8,019 nucleotides of DNA from Candidatus Pelagibacter sp. (GCA_013204495.1 JABMNQ010000012.1:1-8019), one strand, 5' to 3'; positions 1 to 7,874 are shown, counted from the first letter of the stretch. Notes: generated by a model from the letters alone, not told the origin. Program-made: numbers and translations.

Positions 1-1
1 A

Positions 2-1003
2 TATCCAGCCTCTATGACAAAAATAATGACTGCAATCGTAGCATTTGACTTGATTAAAAAAGGCAATTTAAGTTTGGATGAAAAATTTATTATCTCAGAA
101 AATGCATGGCGTTTATCATCTGCTGGCTACTCATCCATGTTTATAATGGTTGGTGATGAAATAACAGTAGAGAATTTGCTTAAGGGAATTATTATATCAT
201 CTGGCAATGATGCCTGTGTAGCGCTTGCAGAGGGAATTGCAGGCTCTGAATCAGCTTTTGCAATTTTAATGACAGCAAAAGCTAAAGAAATAGGTATGGA
301 AAATACTAATTTTGCAAATGCTTCGGGTATAAACAATACTGAAAATTTTTCAACAGTTCGTGATATTTTAATAATGTCAAACTATCTTATTAAAAACTTT
401 CCTGAAGAATATAAATATTTTTCTGAAAAGGAGTTTACATGGAATAGGACGGGAGGGGATCCAATTACTCAAGGTAATAGAAACCCATTATTGTATAAAA
501 ATCTTGGATATGATGGAATTAAAACTGGTTATTTAGCAGTAGAAAAATATTCATTAGCCTCATCTATTTACAGAAATGGAAGAAGGTTAATTGCTGTTGG
601 AACTGGATTTGAAACAAAAAATGACAGATCTAAAGAAAGTTCAAAACTATTATTATGGGGTTTGACAAATTTTGATTTAATTGAAATTGCTAAAGCAAAT
701 ACGCCTGTTGAAGATGTTGAGGTTTGGTTGGGTAAAAAAGATACTGTTAAAACTTATGTCAAAGATGACATTTATAAAACAATCCCTAAAGCTAGAAAAA
801 GTTTATTAAAAGTTTCATTAAAGTACAACGGCCCTATACAAGCACCAATTAAAAAAGATGATATTATAGGCAAATTAAACTTAATTTATAATGGTGAATT
901 AATTAAAGAATATGACTTGTTAGCATACGAAGATGTTAAAAAATTAAATGTTTTCTCAAGGCTGATAAAATCTATTAATTTTTTAATTTGGGGCGATGTC
1001 TAA
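2..1003 (+). CDS. dacC: D-alanyl-D-alanine carboxypeptidase, PBP5/6 family (5' end outside window)
   Basis: Periplasmic serine peptidase that removes the terminal D-Ala from peptidoglycan pentapeptides and so limits cross-linking. The frame is open from base 2 and reads Y-P-A-S-M-T-K, so the catalytic SxxK motif lies at bases 11-22 and the ATG at 14 is an internal Met, not the start. The N-terminus with the signal peptide, probably some 50-70 residues, is missing. The second motif SGN is at 200-208 and the KTG motif at 521-529. From about base 680 the protein continues into a beta-rich PBP5 C-terminal domain and ends in an amphipathic stretch (SRLIKSINFLIW) suited to a membrane-surface anchor. 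The last 8 bases overlap tmk. Family assignment is firm; the choice among dacA, dacC and dacD symbols is convention, since the paralogues cannot be told apart here. Confidence 0.95.
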   Translation, partial: YPASMTKIMTAIVAFDLIKKGNLSLDEKFIISENAWRLSSAGYSSMFIMVGDEITVENLLKGIIISSGNDACVALAEGIAGSESAFAILMTAKAKEIGMENTNFANASGINNTENFSTVRDILIMSNYLIKNFPEEYKYFSEKEFTWNRTGGDPITQGNRNPLLYKNLGYDGIKTGYLAVEKYSLASSIYRNGRRLIAVGTGFETKNDRSKESSKLLLWGLTNFDLIEIAKANTPVEDVEVWLGKKDTVKTYVKDDIYKTIPKARKSLLKVSLKYNGPIQAPIKKDDIIGKLNLIYNGELIKEYDLLAYEDVKKLNVFSRLIKSINFLIWGDV

Positions 1004-1607
1004 AAAACCAATTATCGTATTTGAAGGTGTAGAAGGAACTGGTAAATCGCACCACATCAAAAAAGTTGCTAACTACCTTAAAAGGAAAAAAATTAAGTTT
1101 ATTCAAATTAGAGAGCCTGGTGGTAGTATTAATTCTGAAAAAATTAGAAAACTTATACTTAATAATAAATCAACTTTTAATAAAGAAACAGATTTGCTTT
1201 TATATTTATCTGCGAGAAGCGAAAATATAGAAATGATTAAAAAGAATGCTGGAAAAAAGATAATACTAATAGATAGATTTTCAGATTCCACAATTGCATA
1301 TCAGCATTATGGCATGGGTGTAGATCTTAAATTTATACAAAATATTAATAACCATTTATTAAAAAATATTAAAATTGATTTTACTTTTTTAAATACAGTC
1401 AATCAGTCAAATATGAAAAAAAGATTAAGTAAAAGAAGAAAACTTAACCGATATGATAAATTTGATAGTAAATTCTATAATAAAGTTCAAAATGGTTTTC
1501 TTAAACTATTAAAAACAAATCCTAGAAAGTACATAAAAATAAACTCCAACTTAGATTTAGATGTTAATGAAAATATAATATTAAAAAAAATTAAGGATTT
1601 AATTTAG
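996..1607 (+). CDS. tmk: Thymidylate kinase (dTMP kinase)
   Basis: Cytosolic kinase converting dTMP to dTDP with ATP, on the route to dTTP. It has 203 residues, near the usual 200-215. The P-loop GVEGTGKS is at residues 11-18, the REPGG substrate loop at 39-43, the ARSENI helix (counterpart of the usual A-x-R-x-x-H/N segment) at about 73-78, and the DRFSDST motif at 93-99. An Arg/Lys-rich LID region with the typical NRYD element lies around 141-155. The P-loop is followed by His19 where Thr is usual (GKSH instead of GKST). The ATG lies inside the end of the carboxypeptidase gene (8-base overlap), with only a GGGG tract 2 bases upstream, so translation is probably coupled. holB follows after 4 bases. 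The protein is unusually Lys/Asn/Ile-rich, as expected from the base composition. Confidence 0.95.
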   Translation: MSKKPIIVFEGVEGTGKSHHIKKVANYLKRKKIKFIQIREPGGSINSEKIRKLILNNKSTFNKETDLLLYLSARSENIEMIKKNAGKKIILIDRFSDSTIAYQHYGMGVDLKFIQNINNHLLKNIKIDFTFLNTVNQSNMKKRLSKRRKLNRYDKFDSKFYNKVQNGFLKLLKTNPRKYIKINSNLDLDVNENIILKKIKDLI

Positions 1608-1611
1608 ATAT

Positions 1612-2544
1612 ATGAATTTAAAACCATCAGAGAATAATAAAATTCATGGTATGGAAAATTTTTTTAATGAAATTATAGGATTATATAATCATAAAAAAAT
1701 GCCAAATAAAATTTTACTGTCTGGCAAAAGAGGTTCTGGCAAATCAACTTTAGCTTATCATTTAATTAACTATATTTTATCTAAAGGGGAAGAGTTTAAA
1801 TATGATTCAGTTAATTTCACGATCAATCCAGAAAATAAATCATTTAAATTATTACAAAATAACTTTCACCCAAATTTCTATTTGGTCGATTTATTAACTG
1901 AAAAAAAAAATATTGATGTTGCTCAAATTCGTGAAATGATTATGTATACGAACATGTCAACCTTCAATAACCAGGCAAGGTTTATATTAATTGATAATAT
2001 TGAACATCTTAATAAAAATTCTGTAAATGCACTGCTCAAAATCATTGAGGAGCCTAATAACAATGTTTTTTTTATTTTGATAAATAATAATGAAAAGAAT
2101 ATCCTACCAACATTGAAGTCTAGATGCTTAATATTTAAAATTAATTTTACATTTGAAGAGTCTATGAATATTTGTAATAAAATACTTAACGAAAATATTC
2201 TTGACAACATAAATTATGACTTAATCAATTACTATAATAGTCCAGGTGAAATAATTAATTTAATTAATTTTTCAAAAGAAAAGTTAATAAATCTTAATGA
2301 TTATAATCTTACAACCCTTATTAGTTTAATTATTGAAAACAACTATTACAAAAAAGATAGACTTGTTAAAAACTTATTAATTAACTTCATTGAGTTATTT
2401 TTTTTAAAAGAATATAAACATTCAGATAGAAAAAATTCTTTATTAAATTTTTACCATAAATTTATAAAAAAAATTAATAACACTGAAAAATTTAATCTTG
2501 ATGAAGAGAGTTTATTTTTAGAATTTAAATCTGAATTATTATAA
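1612..2544 (+). CDS. holB: DNA polymerase III subunit delta'
   Basis: AAA+ subunit of the clamp loader that places the beta sliding clamp on primed DNA. It has 310 residues. Walker A GKRGSGKST is at 38-46, a Walker B-like strand FILIDNIEHL at 124-133, the conserved NALLKIIEEP segment (sensor 1 region) at about 139-148, and the SRC motif at 170-172, where the arginine-finger motif of clamp-loader subunits sits. The last third is divergent and mostly helical, as is normal for the collar domain. No cysteine occurs between Walker A and Walker B, so the zinc module of the E. coli protein is absent; I believe this is usual in alphaproteobacterial homologues. The Walker A looks intact, unlike E. coli delta'. 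A run of ten A lies at 1901-1910. Position between tmk and metG supports holB over dnaX, which would be longer. Confidence 0.92.
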   Translation: MNLKPSENNKIHGMENFFNEIIGLYNHKKMPNKILLSGKRGSGKSTLAYHLINYILSKGEEFKYDSVNFTINPENKSFKLLQNNFHPNFYLVDLLTEKKNIDVAQIREMIMYTNMSTFNNQARFILIDNIEHLNKNSVNALLKIIEEPNNNVFFILINNNEKNILPTLKSRCLIFKINFTFEESMNICNKILNENILDNINYDLINYYNSPGEIINLINFSKEKLINLNDYNLTTLISLIIENNYYKKDRLVKNLLINFIELFFLKEYKHSDRKNSLLNFYHKFIKKINNTEKFNLDEESLFLEFKSELL

Positions 2545-4086
2545 ATGGATAAAAACTACTATATAACAACACCTATTTACTATCCCTCTGCTAAGCCACA
2601 CATGGGTCATGCGTACTCAAGTATTGCAGCTGATTTTTTTGCTAGATTTAAACGTATTGATGGTTTTAATGTTCATTTTTTAACCGGCACAGATGAGCAT
2701 GGTTTAAAAATTCAAAGAGCAGCAGAAAAAAAGAATATTGATCCTCAAAGTTTTTGTAATGAAATTAGTCAAACATTTAGAGATTTATCAAAAACATTAA
2801 ATTTATCTAATACAGATTTTATTAGAACTACTGAAGATAGACACAAGAAATCGGTTCAATATTTATGGTCACAACTCGAAAAGAATGATGATATCTACTT
2901 GTCTAAATACTCAGGCTGGTATTCAGTTTCTGATGAGGCTTTTTATAGTGAAGAGGAGATCTCTGAAAAAAATAATATTAAAATCTGCACAGCTTCAAGG
3001 TCACCAGTTGAGTGGATTGATGAGGAATCTTATTTTTTCCGTTTATCTAAATGGCAAGAAAAATTACTTGAGTATTATGAATTAAACCCTGGTTTTATTT
3101 CACCAAAATCTAGAAAAAATGAGGTAATTAGCTTTGTTCAAAGTGGTTTAAAAGATTTATCAATAAGCCGTAAAGCATTTTCTTGGGGTATTAAAGTTCC
3201 AAATAATCCTGACCATGTTATTTATGTTTGGTTGGATGCTTTAACTAACTATATAAGTGCCCTTAACTATCCAGATACAAAAGATGAGTTATTTAAAAAT
3301 TATTGGCCTGCTTCTGTACATTTAATCGGTAAAGATATTTTAAGATTTCACGCTGTATATTGGCCTGCATTTTTAATGGCTGCAAAAATCCCCCTACCTA
3401 AAAAAATTTATGGACATGGTTGGATTTTATCTGGTGATGAAAAAATGTCAAAATCAAAAGGGAATATACTTAATCCATTAGATATAATTGAAACTTATGG
3501 TCTTGATCAATTAAGGTACTACTTAATTAAAGAGGTTTCTTTTGGTAATGATGGAAATATTTCCCAAGATAGGTTGGAAGATTGTATTAATAGTGATTTG
3601 GCAAATAATTACGGAAATTTATGTCAAAGAGTAACAGCTTTTGCTGAAAAAAACTGCTCATCCAAAGTCCCTGAAAATAAAAACTTTAAAGAAGATGATC
3701 TTTTAATGTTAAATAAATTTACTGATAATTTATCAACAATTAGAATTGAGATTGATAATCAAAATATTAATTTTTACATTAATTTTATTGTTAGCGCTTT
3801 ATTTGAAGCGAATAAATATTTTAACGATCAAGAACCTTGGAAAAAAAAAGATGACAAAGAACGATTAGATACCATTGTATACACATCTTTGGAAATGATT
3901 AGAAAAATTTCTTTTATGCTTTATCCTATTATTCCATATTCAATTGAAAAAGCTTTAAAAATTTTTAATCTTAAGCCGAATGCAATTGATTTCGAGTCGA
4001 TTGGTAAACATAATTTTCTTAAATCAGGTGATATGATAAATAAAATTGATATTTTATTCAAAAAAATAGAAAAAAAGGATGATTGA
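2545..4086 (+). CDS. metG: Methionine--tRNA ligase
   Basis: Class I aminoacyl-tRNA synthetase that charges tRNA-Met and initiator tRNA with methionine. It has 513 residues. The HIGH-type motif is HMGH at 19-22 and the KMSKS motif is at 300-304. The GTDEHG segment at 48-53 and VYVWLDALTNY-type segment at about 227-236 are diagnostic of MetG. The connective peptide (about 120-165) lacks the CxxC zinc knuckles of E. coli MetG and reads GWYSVSDEAFY, the zinc-free subtype I know from Alphaproteobacteria. The helical anticodon-binding domain occupies about 350-500. There is no C-terminal EMAPII-like tRNA-binding domain, which fits the short length. The ATG directly abuts the holB stop with no spacer and no clear Shine-Dalgarno sequence; the 3' end overlaps tatD by 8 bases. 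Confidence 0.97.
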   Translation: MDKNYYITTPIYYPSAKPHMGHAYSSIAADFFARFKRIDGFNVHFLTGTDEHGLKIQRAAEKKNIDPQSFCNEISQTFRDLSKTLNLSNTDFIRTTEDRHKKSVQYLWSQLEKNDDIYLSKYSGWYSVSDEAFYSEEEISEKNNIKICTASRSPVEWIDEESYFFRLSKWQEKLLEYYELNPGFISPKSRKNEVISFVQSGLKDLSISRKAFSWGIKVPNNPDHVIYVWLDALTNYISALNYPDTKDELFKNYWPASVHLIGKDILRFHAVYWPAFLMAAKIPLPKKIYGHGWILSGDEKMSKSKGNILNPLDIIETYGLDQLRYYLIKEVSFGNDGNISQDRLEDCINSDLANNYGNLCQRVTAFAEKNCSSKVPENKNFKEDDLLMLNKFTDNLSTIRIEIDNQNINFYINFIVSALFEANKYFNDQEPWKKKDDKERLDTIVYTSLEMIRKISFMLYPIIPYSIEKALKIFNLKPNAIDFESIGKHNFLKSGDMINKIDILFKKIEKKDD

Positions 4087-4843
4087 TTCACATTGTCACC
4101 TAGATCATGAACCTTTACTTGAAAATTTAGACCAGGTTATAAAAAGATCTAAAGAAGTAGGTATAACTAAGCTTTTAACAATATGTACCACTCTAGAGAG
4201 CTTTAATCGGATTAAAACCATAGTTAAGAAAGATCCTATGATTTATGGCACCTTTGGTATTCATCCTCATGAGACAAAAGATAATTTATCAGTGGATAAA
4301 GACTTTATAATTAATGAAGTAATTAATAATGAAAAAATAATTGGTATTGGTGAAACGGGGTTGGATTTCTTCTACAATCACAGCGATAAGGATAAGCAAA
4401 TTAATTGCTTCAAAACTCATGTAGAGGCTTCTATAGAGCTTAATAAGCCTATTATTATTCACTCAAGAAATGCAGAAACTAAAACTTTTGAAATTTTAAA
4501 ATCTTACAAATCAGATAAATTAAAAATTTTAATGCATTGTTTTACTGGTTCAGCAAAGTTTGCCAAACAATTGTTGGAATTGAATGCATTCTTTTCGGCA
4601 AGTGGAATAATAACCTTTAAAAATAGTTTGGACCTTCAAGAGACCTTTAAAAATCTACCATTGGACAAACTTCTTATTGAAACAGATAGTCCATTTTTAG
4701 CTCCAATACCCATGAGAGGTAAAAAGAATGAACCAAGTTTTGTTAAATATACTCTTGAAAAACTATCTTTACTTAAAAATAAAACTATTGAAGAAATGTC
4801 AAATCTAACAACAGAAAATTTTAATAGGCTTTTTAATTTTTGA
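4079..4843 (+). CDS. tatD: TatD-family metal-dependent hydrolase/deoxyribonuclease
   Basis: TIM-barrel metalloenzyme of the TatD/YcfH/YjjV family. Characterised members are 3'-5' exonucleases or deoxyribonucleases, and some relatives edit D-aminoacyl-tRNA; the exact substrate here is unknown. It has 254 residues, a typical length. The metal-binding set is complete: H5 and H7 in SHCHLD, E92 in GETGLDF, H128 in IIIHSR, H153 in LMHCFTG and D203 in ETDSP. The GIHPHE segment at 60-65 is also characteristic. The ATG overlaps the end of metG by 8 bases and follows an A-run ending in GG. This metG-tatD-MBL order is the one I know from Alphaproteobacteria, where the gene is often annotated as the YcfH-type homologue. 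Confidence 0.94.
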   Translation: MIDSHCHLDHEPLLENLDQVIKRSKEVGITKLLTICTTLESFNRIKTIVKKDPMIYGTFGIHPHETKDNLSVDKDFIINEVINNEKIIGIGETGLDFFYNHSDKDKQINCFKTHVEASIELNKPIIIHSRNAETKTFEILKSYKSDKLKILMHCFTGSAKFAKQLLELNAFFSASGIITFKNSLDLQETFKNLPLDKLLIETDSPFLAPIPMRGKKNEPSFVKYTLEKLSLLKNKTIEEMSNLTTENFNRLFNF

Positions 4844-5616
4844 TGTCTGTTAAATTTGTCATACTAGGTAGTGGTAGCTCAATGGGTGTACCTAGAGCTG
4901 ATGGATATTCTGGCAATTGTGATTTAAATAATAAAAAAAATTTTAGAACACGCTGCTCTGCATTAATTAAATTCGCTAATCAAAATATTCTAATTGACAC
5001 ATCTCCAGACTTAAGAGCCCAACTTCTACAAAATAAAATTAAATCTATCAGTAAAGTTTTTTATACACATCCTCACGCAGATCAAACCCATGGTATTAAT
5101 GACCTTAGACCTTTTTTTTTAATAAATAAAAAACAAATTCCAGTCTATGCAGATACTTTTACTAAAAAATACTTGCTCTCTACGTTTGGATATTGTTTCA
5201 AATCGTCTTATGGTTATCCATCTACATTGAATATTAATACTTTGAAAAAAAAACACATTTTTATTAATAAAAATAAAAAAATATTAATTGAGTCTATCCC
5301 CGTCCAACATGGTAAAATTAAAAGCACATGCTATCTAGTGAATAAAAAATTGGCCTATGCTAGTGATATTAGTTTATTCTTTAAAAAAGATTATAAAAAA
5401 TTAATGAATTTAGATTATTTAATCATAGATTGTTTGTGGTACAGAAATAATTCTGCACATTTTAATTTTGATCAAATTTTAGAATTAGCTAAAATTTTGT
5501 CACCAAAAAAAACAATTTTAACAAACATGCATAGTGACCTTGATTATGATCAACTAAAAAAGAAGCTGCCAAAAAGTATTATTCCAGGGTTTGATGGGAT
5601 GACTATTATTTTATAA
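4843..5616 (+). CDS. PhnP-like metallo-beta-lactamase-fold hydrolase
   Basis: MBL-fold enzyme of the COG1235/PhnP type; PhnP itself is a cyclic phosphodiesterase, but without phn genes nearby the substrate here is unknown. I chose the ATG at 4843, which overlaps the tatD stop as TGATG; a TTG at 4840 would add one residue but is less likely. The protein has 257 residues. The N-terminus LGSGSSMGVPR (8-18) matches the family's LGxGxSxGVPR. The metal motif reads HPHADQ at 76-81, so the last His of HxHxDH is Gln, followed by H83 and GINDLRP. Later candidate ligands are H156 (VQHG), D175 (YASDIS) and H230 (NMHSDLDYD). Cys26 and Cys38 could be structural. A run of nine T lies at 5112-5120. Its stop overlaps the converging peroxidase gene by 6 bases. 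Confidence 0.88.
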   Translation: MSVKFVILGSGSSMGVPRADGYSGNCDLNNKKNFRTRCSALIKFANQNILIDTSPDLRAQLLQNKIKSISKVFYTHPHADQTHGINDLRPFFLINKKQIPVYADTFTKKYLLSTFGYCFKSSYGYPSTLNINTLKKKHIFINKNKKILIESIPVQHGKIKSTCYLVNKKLAYASDISLFFKKDYKKLMNLDYLIIDCLWYRNNSAHFNFDQILELAKILSPKKTILTNMHSDLDYDQLKKKLPKSIIPGFDGMTIIL

Positions 5617-5620
5617 AATA
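5607..5620. repeat. AT-only palindrome at the convergent gene junction
   Basis: TATTTTATAAAATA is a perfect 14-base inverted repeat with no loop. It is centred on the 6 bases in which the ends of the two converging genes overlap, and it supplies a TAA stop on each strand. No GC-rich stem with a U tract is seen here on either strand, so it is not a classical terminator. Whether it ends transcription in either direction is unknown. Confidence 0.6.
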
Positions 5621-6165
5621 GTTTCTATTTGTTTAATAATTTTATCAGACATGGGGTCAATAAAAGAATTAAATGTGCCTTGTATTTTCCCATCTTTATT
5701 GATTAAAATTTTATGAAAATTCCATTTTGGAACCGTCGAATTACCGTAATTTTTTTTTGCCCATTTGTATATCTCATGAGCCTCATCACCTTTAACGTCT
5801 ACTTTATCAGTTATTGGAAATGTTATATTGAAATTAGTTTCGCAAAAATCCTTAATCTCTGAATTAGACCCAGGTTCTTGGCCACCAAATTGATTAGACG
5901 GAACTCCAATTACAAAAAAACCTTTGTCTTTATACTTATTATAGAGAGCTTGAAGTCCTGTATATTGTTTTGTAAAACCACATTTACTGGCAACATTAAC
6001 AAGAAGAACAGTTTTTCCTTTATACTGATTTAAGTCAATAAGTTCATTGCCAATATTCTTTATCGAATGATCAAAAAATACCTTTTCATATTTTGCATCA
6101 ACTTTTTGAAAGAAAGAAAACATTAGAGTGGTAAATAAAATTAATAAATAGTTTTTGTTAAACAT
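5611..6165 (-). CDS. Glutathione peroxidase-family thiol peroxidase, exported, Cys type
   Basis: Thioredoxin-fold peroxidase of the GPx/BtuE family that reduces hydrogen peroxide or lipid hydroperoxides. It has 184 residues. An N-terminal hydrophobic stretch (about residues 6-19) ends in KVDA, a plausible signal-peptidase site after A24, so it probably acts in the periplasm. The catalytic motif NVASKCGFT puts the peroxidatic Cys at 62 (Cys, not selenocysteine). Gln96 in GGQEP and Trp148 in KWNF complete the active site. The only other cysteine, C108 in DFCETNF, occupies the resolving position of thioredoxin-dependent members, so a thioredoxin-like reductant is more likely than glutathione. 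It is last in a minus-strand operon, 3 bases after nhaA, with no clear ribosome binding site of its own. Confidence 0.93.
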   Translation of the reverse strand: MFNKNYLLILFTTLMFSFFQKVDAKYEKVFFDHSIKNIGNELIDLNQYKGKTVLLVNVASKCGFTKQYTGLQALYNKYKDKGFFVIGVPSNQFGGQEPGSNSEIKDFCETNFNITFPITDKVDVKGDEAHEIYKWAKKNYGNSTVPKWNFHKILINKDGKIQGTFNSFIDPMSDKIIKQIETIL

Positions 6166-6168
6166 AGT

Positions 6169-7341
6169 TTACTTTTTAGAAGCATACAATAATACAAAAT
6201 ATCCAAATATTGTTGATAATAAAGATCCTGAAAGAACTCCAATTTTTACACCATCCATGTAGTGAATGCTTCCAGCAAATGCTAAATTTCCCACAAACAA
6301 ACTCATTGTAAATCCAACACCAGTTAAAATTGAAACACCATATAAACTTAACCAGCTTGAATTATCAGGCATTTGTGCGGCACCCAACTTTACAGCTAAG
6401 TATGATAAAGCCATCACCCCAACTTGTTTGCCAATAAATAGTCCTAAAAGAATACCTAGTGGTACAGGCTCCAGTAAACTTGATAAAGATAATCCCGCTA
6501 CAGATACACCGGCATTGGCAAATGCAAATATAGGCATTATCAAGAATGCAACATAGGGACTTATTGCATGTTCAAGTTTAATTAATAAAGAAAAATCTTT
6601 ATCTTTAACTCTATGAGGTATTGTTGAGGCCAACAGGACACCAGCTATTGTTGCATGTATTCCTGACTTGTAAGTAAAGAACCACATTAAAGCTCCAATT
6701 ATTAAATATGGAATAAATTTTTTAACACCAAATTTATTCAATATAAGTAATAAAATATATGAAATTAAAATTAAGCTTAAATAGCTAATACTTAAATCAC
6801 CAGAGTAGAAAAAGGCGATAATTAATATAGCCCCAAGGTCATCAATAATTGCGAGTGCTGTTAAAAAAATCTTTAATGATATTGGAACTCTTGAACCTAG
6901 CAAGGATAAAATACCCAATGAAAAAGCAATATCTGTTGCAGAAGGAATGGCCCAACCATTTAATGTTTCTGTGTTACCAAAGTTTATTGAAACATAAACT
7001 AGAGCTGGAACCATCATTCCTCCCACAGCTCCAATTATTGGTAGTAATGCTTTTTTTAAATTAGACAATTCACCTTGAATAAATTCTCTTTTAATCTCTA
7101 AAGTGACAAAAAAGAAAAAAACTGCCATTAACAAATCATTAATCCAATGATGCACAGAAAGTTTTAAGCCAAAATCGTTAATACCAATAAATAAATATTG
7201 CTCTAAGGTACTAAAATATAGCTCACTAAAATTTGAATTACTTATTACAAGGGCAATGATAGCAGCTATCAGCAAAACCAATCCGCTAGCAGCCTCAAGT
7301 TTAAAGAACCATTTAAAAGGTTTCGATAGTGTCTTAATCAT
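6169..7341 (-). CDS. nhaA: Na+/H+ antiporter NhaA
   Basis: Inner-membrane antiporter that expels Na+ in exchange for protons, for sodium and pH homeostasis. It has 390 residues, against 388 in E. coli, and about 12 hydrophobic segments throughout. Key residues are visible: D137 in SATDIAF (E. coli D133), the ion-binding pair D167-D168 in AIIDDLGA (E. coli D163-D164), K305 in IGKQVGV (E. coli K300), and H229 in SGIHATIAGV, the position of the pH-linked E. coli H225. The FFFVTLEIKRE and FANAGVS signatures are also present. It starts 3 bases after the zinc-ribbon gene and ends 3 bases before the peroxidase gene. No Shine-Dalgarno sequence is evident, so coupling to the upstream gene is likely. 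Confidence 0.97.
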   Translation of the reverse strand: MIKTLSKPFKWFFKLEAASGLVLLIAAIIALVISNSNFSELYFSTLEQYLFIGINDFGLKLSVHHWINDLLMAVFFFFVTLEIKREFIQGELSNLKKALLPIIGAVGGMMVPALVYVSINFGNTETLNGWAIPSATDIAFSLGILSLLGSRVPISLKIFLTALAIIDDLGAILIIAFFYSGDLSISYLSLILISYILLLILNKFGVKKFIPYLIIGALMWFFTYKSGIHATIAGVLLASTIPHRVKDKDFSLLIKLEHAISPYVAFLIMPIFAFANAGVSVAGLSLSSLLEPVPLGILLGLFIGKQVGVMALSYLAVKLGAAQMPDNSSWLSLYGVSILTGVGFTMSLFVGNLAFAGSIHYMDGVKIGVLSGSLLSTIFGYFVLLYASKK

Positions 7342-7344
7342 AAA

Positions 7345-7818
7345 TTAAAATAAATCTCTAATAAATAAGAACACATCGTTAAATGTTTCATATAAAGTAT
7401 AAAGTAAAAGTTCTATATTTGGGACAATTTTACCTATCGGAGATTTAAAGGTATCTAAAACAATAATGAATGTAGTAAGAGAGATTATAGAAATAACGAG
7501 TAAATTTAAAATTCTAAAATTCCTTAGTTTTTTGGGCTTTATTAAAGGCTCATCCTTTAATTTTATTTCCTCAACAATTTTACTCTCTTTTTCATGGGTA
7601 CTATCGTTAATGTCTGCTTCAATTTTTGTAGTACTGTCCAAAAGATTAATTGTCTCTTCTTTTTCAATATTAATAGGTTCAATGGGGTGATTAATAATTT
7701 CTTTTTTATAAAACCATTTATGATCACAGCTATTGCACTGCAACAAACGACCTTTGTCTGGAATTAATTTAGAATCTATATCAAATTTTTTATGACAATT
7801 ATTACAGTCAATGATCAT
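7345..7818 (-). CDS. Zinc-ribbon (MJ0042-type) single-pass membrane protein
   Basis: Small protein of unknown function, 157 residues. The N-terminus carries a zinc ribbon with CxxC pairs at C5/C8 and C28/C31 and the spacing and CDHKWFY ending of the MJ0042 finger-like domain found in many proteobacterial proteins. A polar linker rich in Glu, Lys, Ile and Asp (about 38-98) follows, then a basic patch (KPKKLRNFR) and one transmembrane helix at about 103-121, and a 36-residue tail with PIGKIVPNIELLLY. The basic patch before the helix suggests that the ribbon stays cytoplasmic and the tail is periplasmic. It is first in the operon with nhaA and the peroxidase gene. The start at 7818 is set by the complete ribbon; the bases just upstream are AT-rich and hold no clear Shine-Dalgarno sequence. 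Confidence 0.85.
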   Translation of the reverse strand: MIIDCNNCHKKFDIDSKLIPDKGRLLQCNSCDHKWFYKKEIINHPIEPINIEKEETINLLDSTTKIEADINDSTHEKESKIVEEIKLKDEPLIKPKKLRNFRILNLLVISIISLTTFIIVLDTFKSPIGKIVPNIELLLYTLYETFNDVFLFIRDLF

Positions 7819-7874
7819 ATAATCTGTATATACGATTCTTCTAAAAAAGCCTTATTTTTGATGTTCTTTATTCT

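Noticed and set aside
14..16. ATG as the start of the carboxypeptidase
   Set aside because: The frame is open upstream and the residue just before this Met is the catalytic Ser of SxxK, so the gene begins outside the window.
2885..3085. Second-frame open reading frame within metG
   Set aside because: It lies wholly inside conserved MetG sequence and has no start signal or recognisable domain.
4840..4842. TTG as the start of the MBL hydrolase
   Set aside because: The next codon is ATG in a TGATG overlap with the tatD stop, a common coupled arrangement, and the family N-terminus begins just after it.
6266..7064. Plus-strand open frames opposite nhaA (6266-6556 and 6849-7064)
   Set aside because: They are antisense shadows of a fully conserved NhaA sequence, with no family resemblance of their own.
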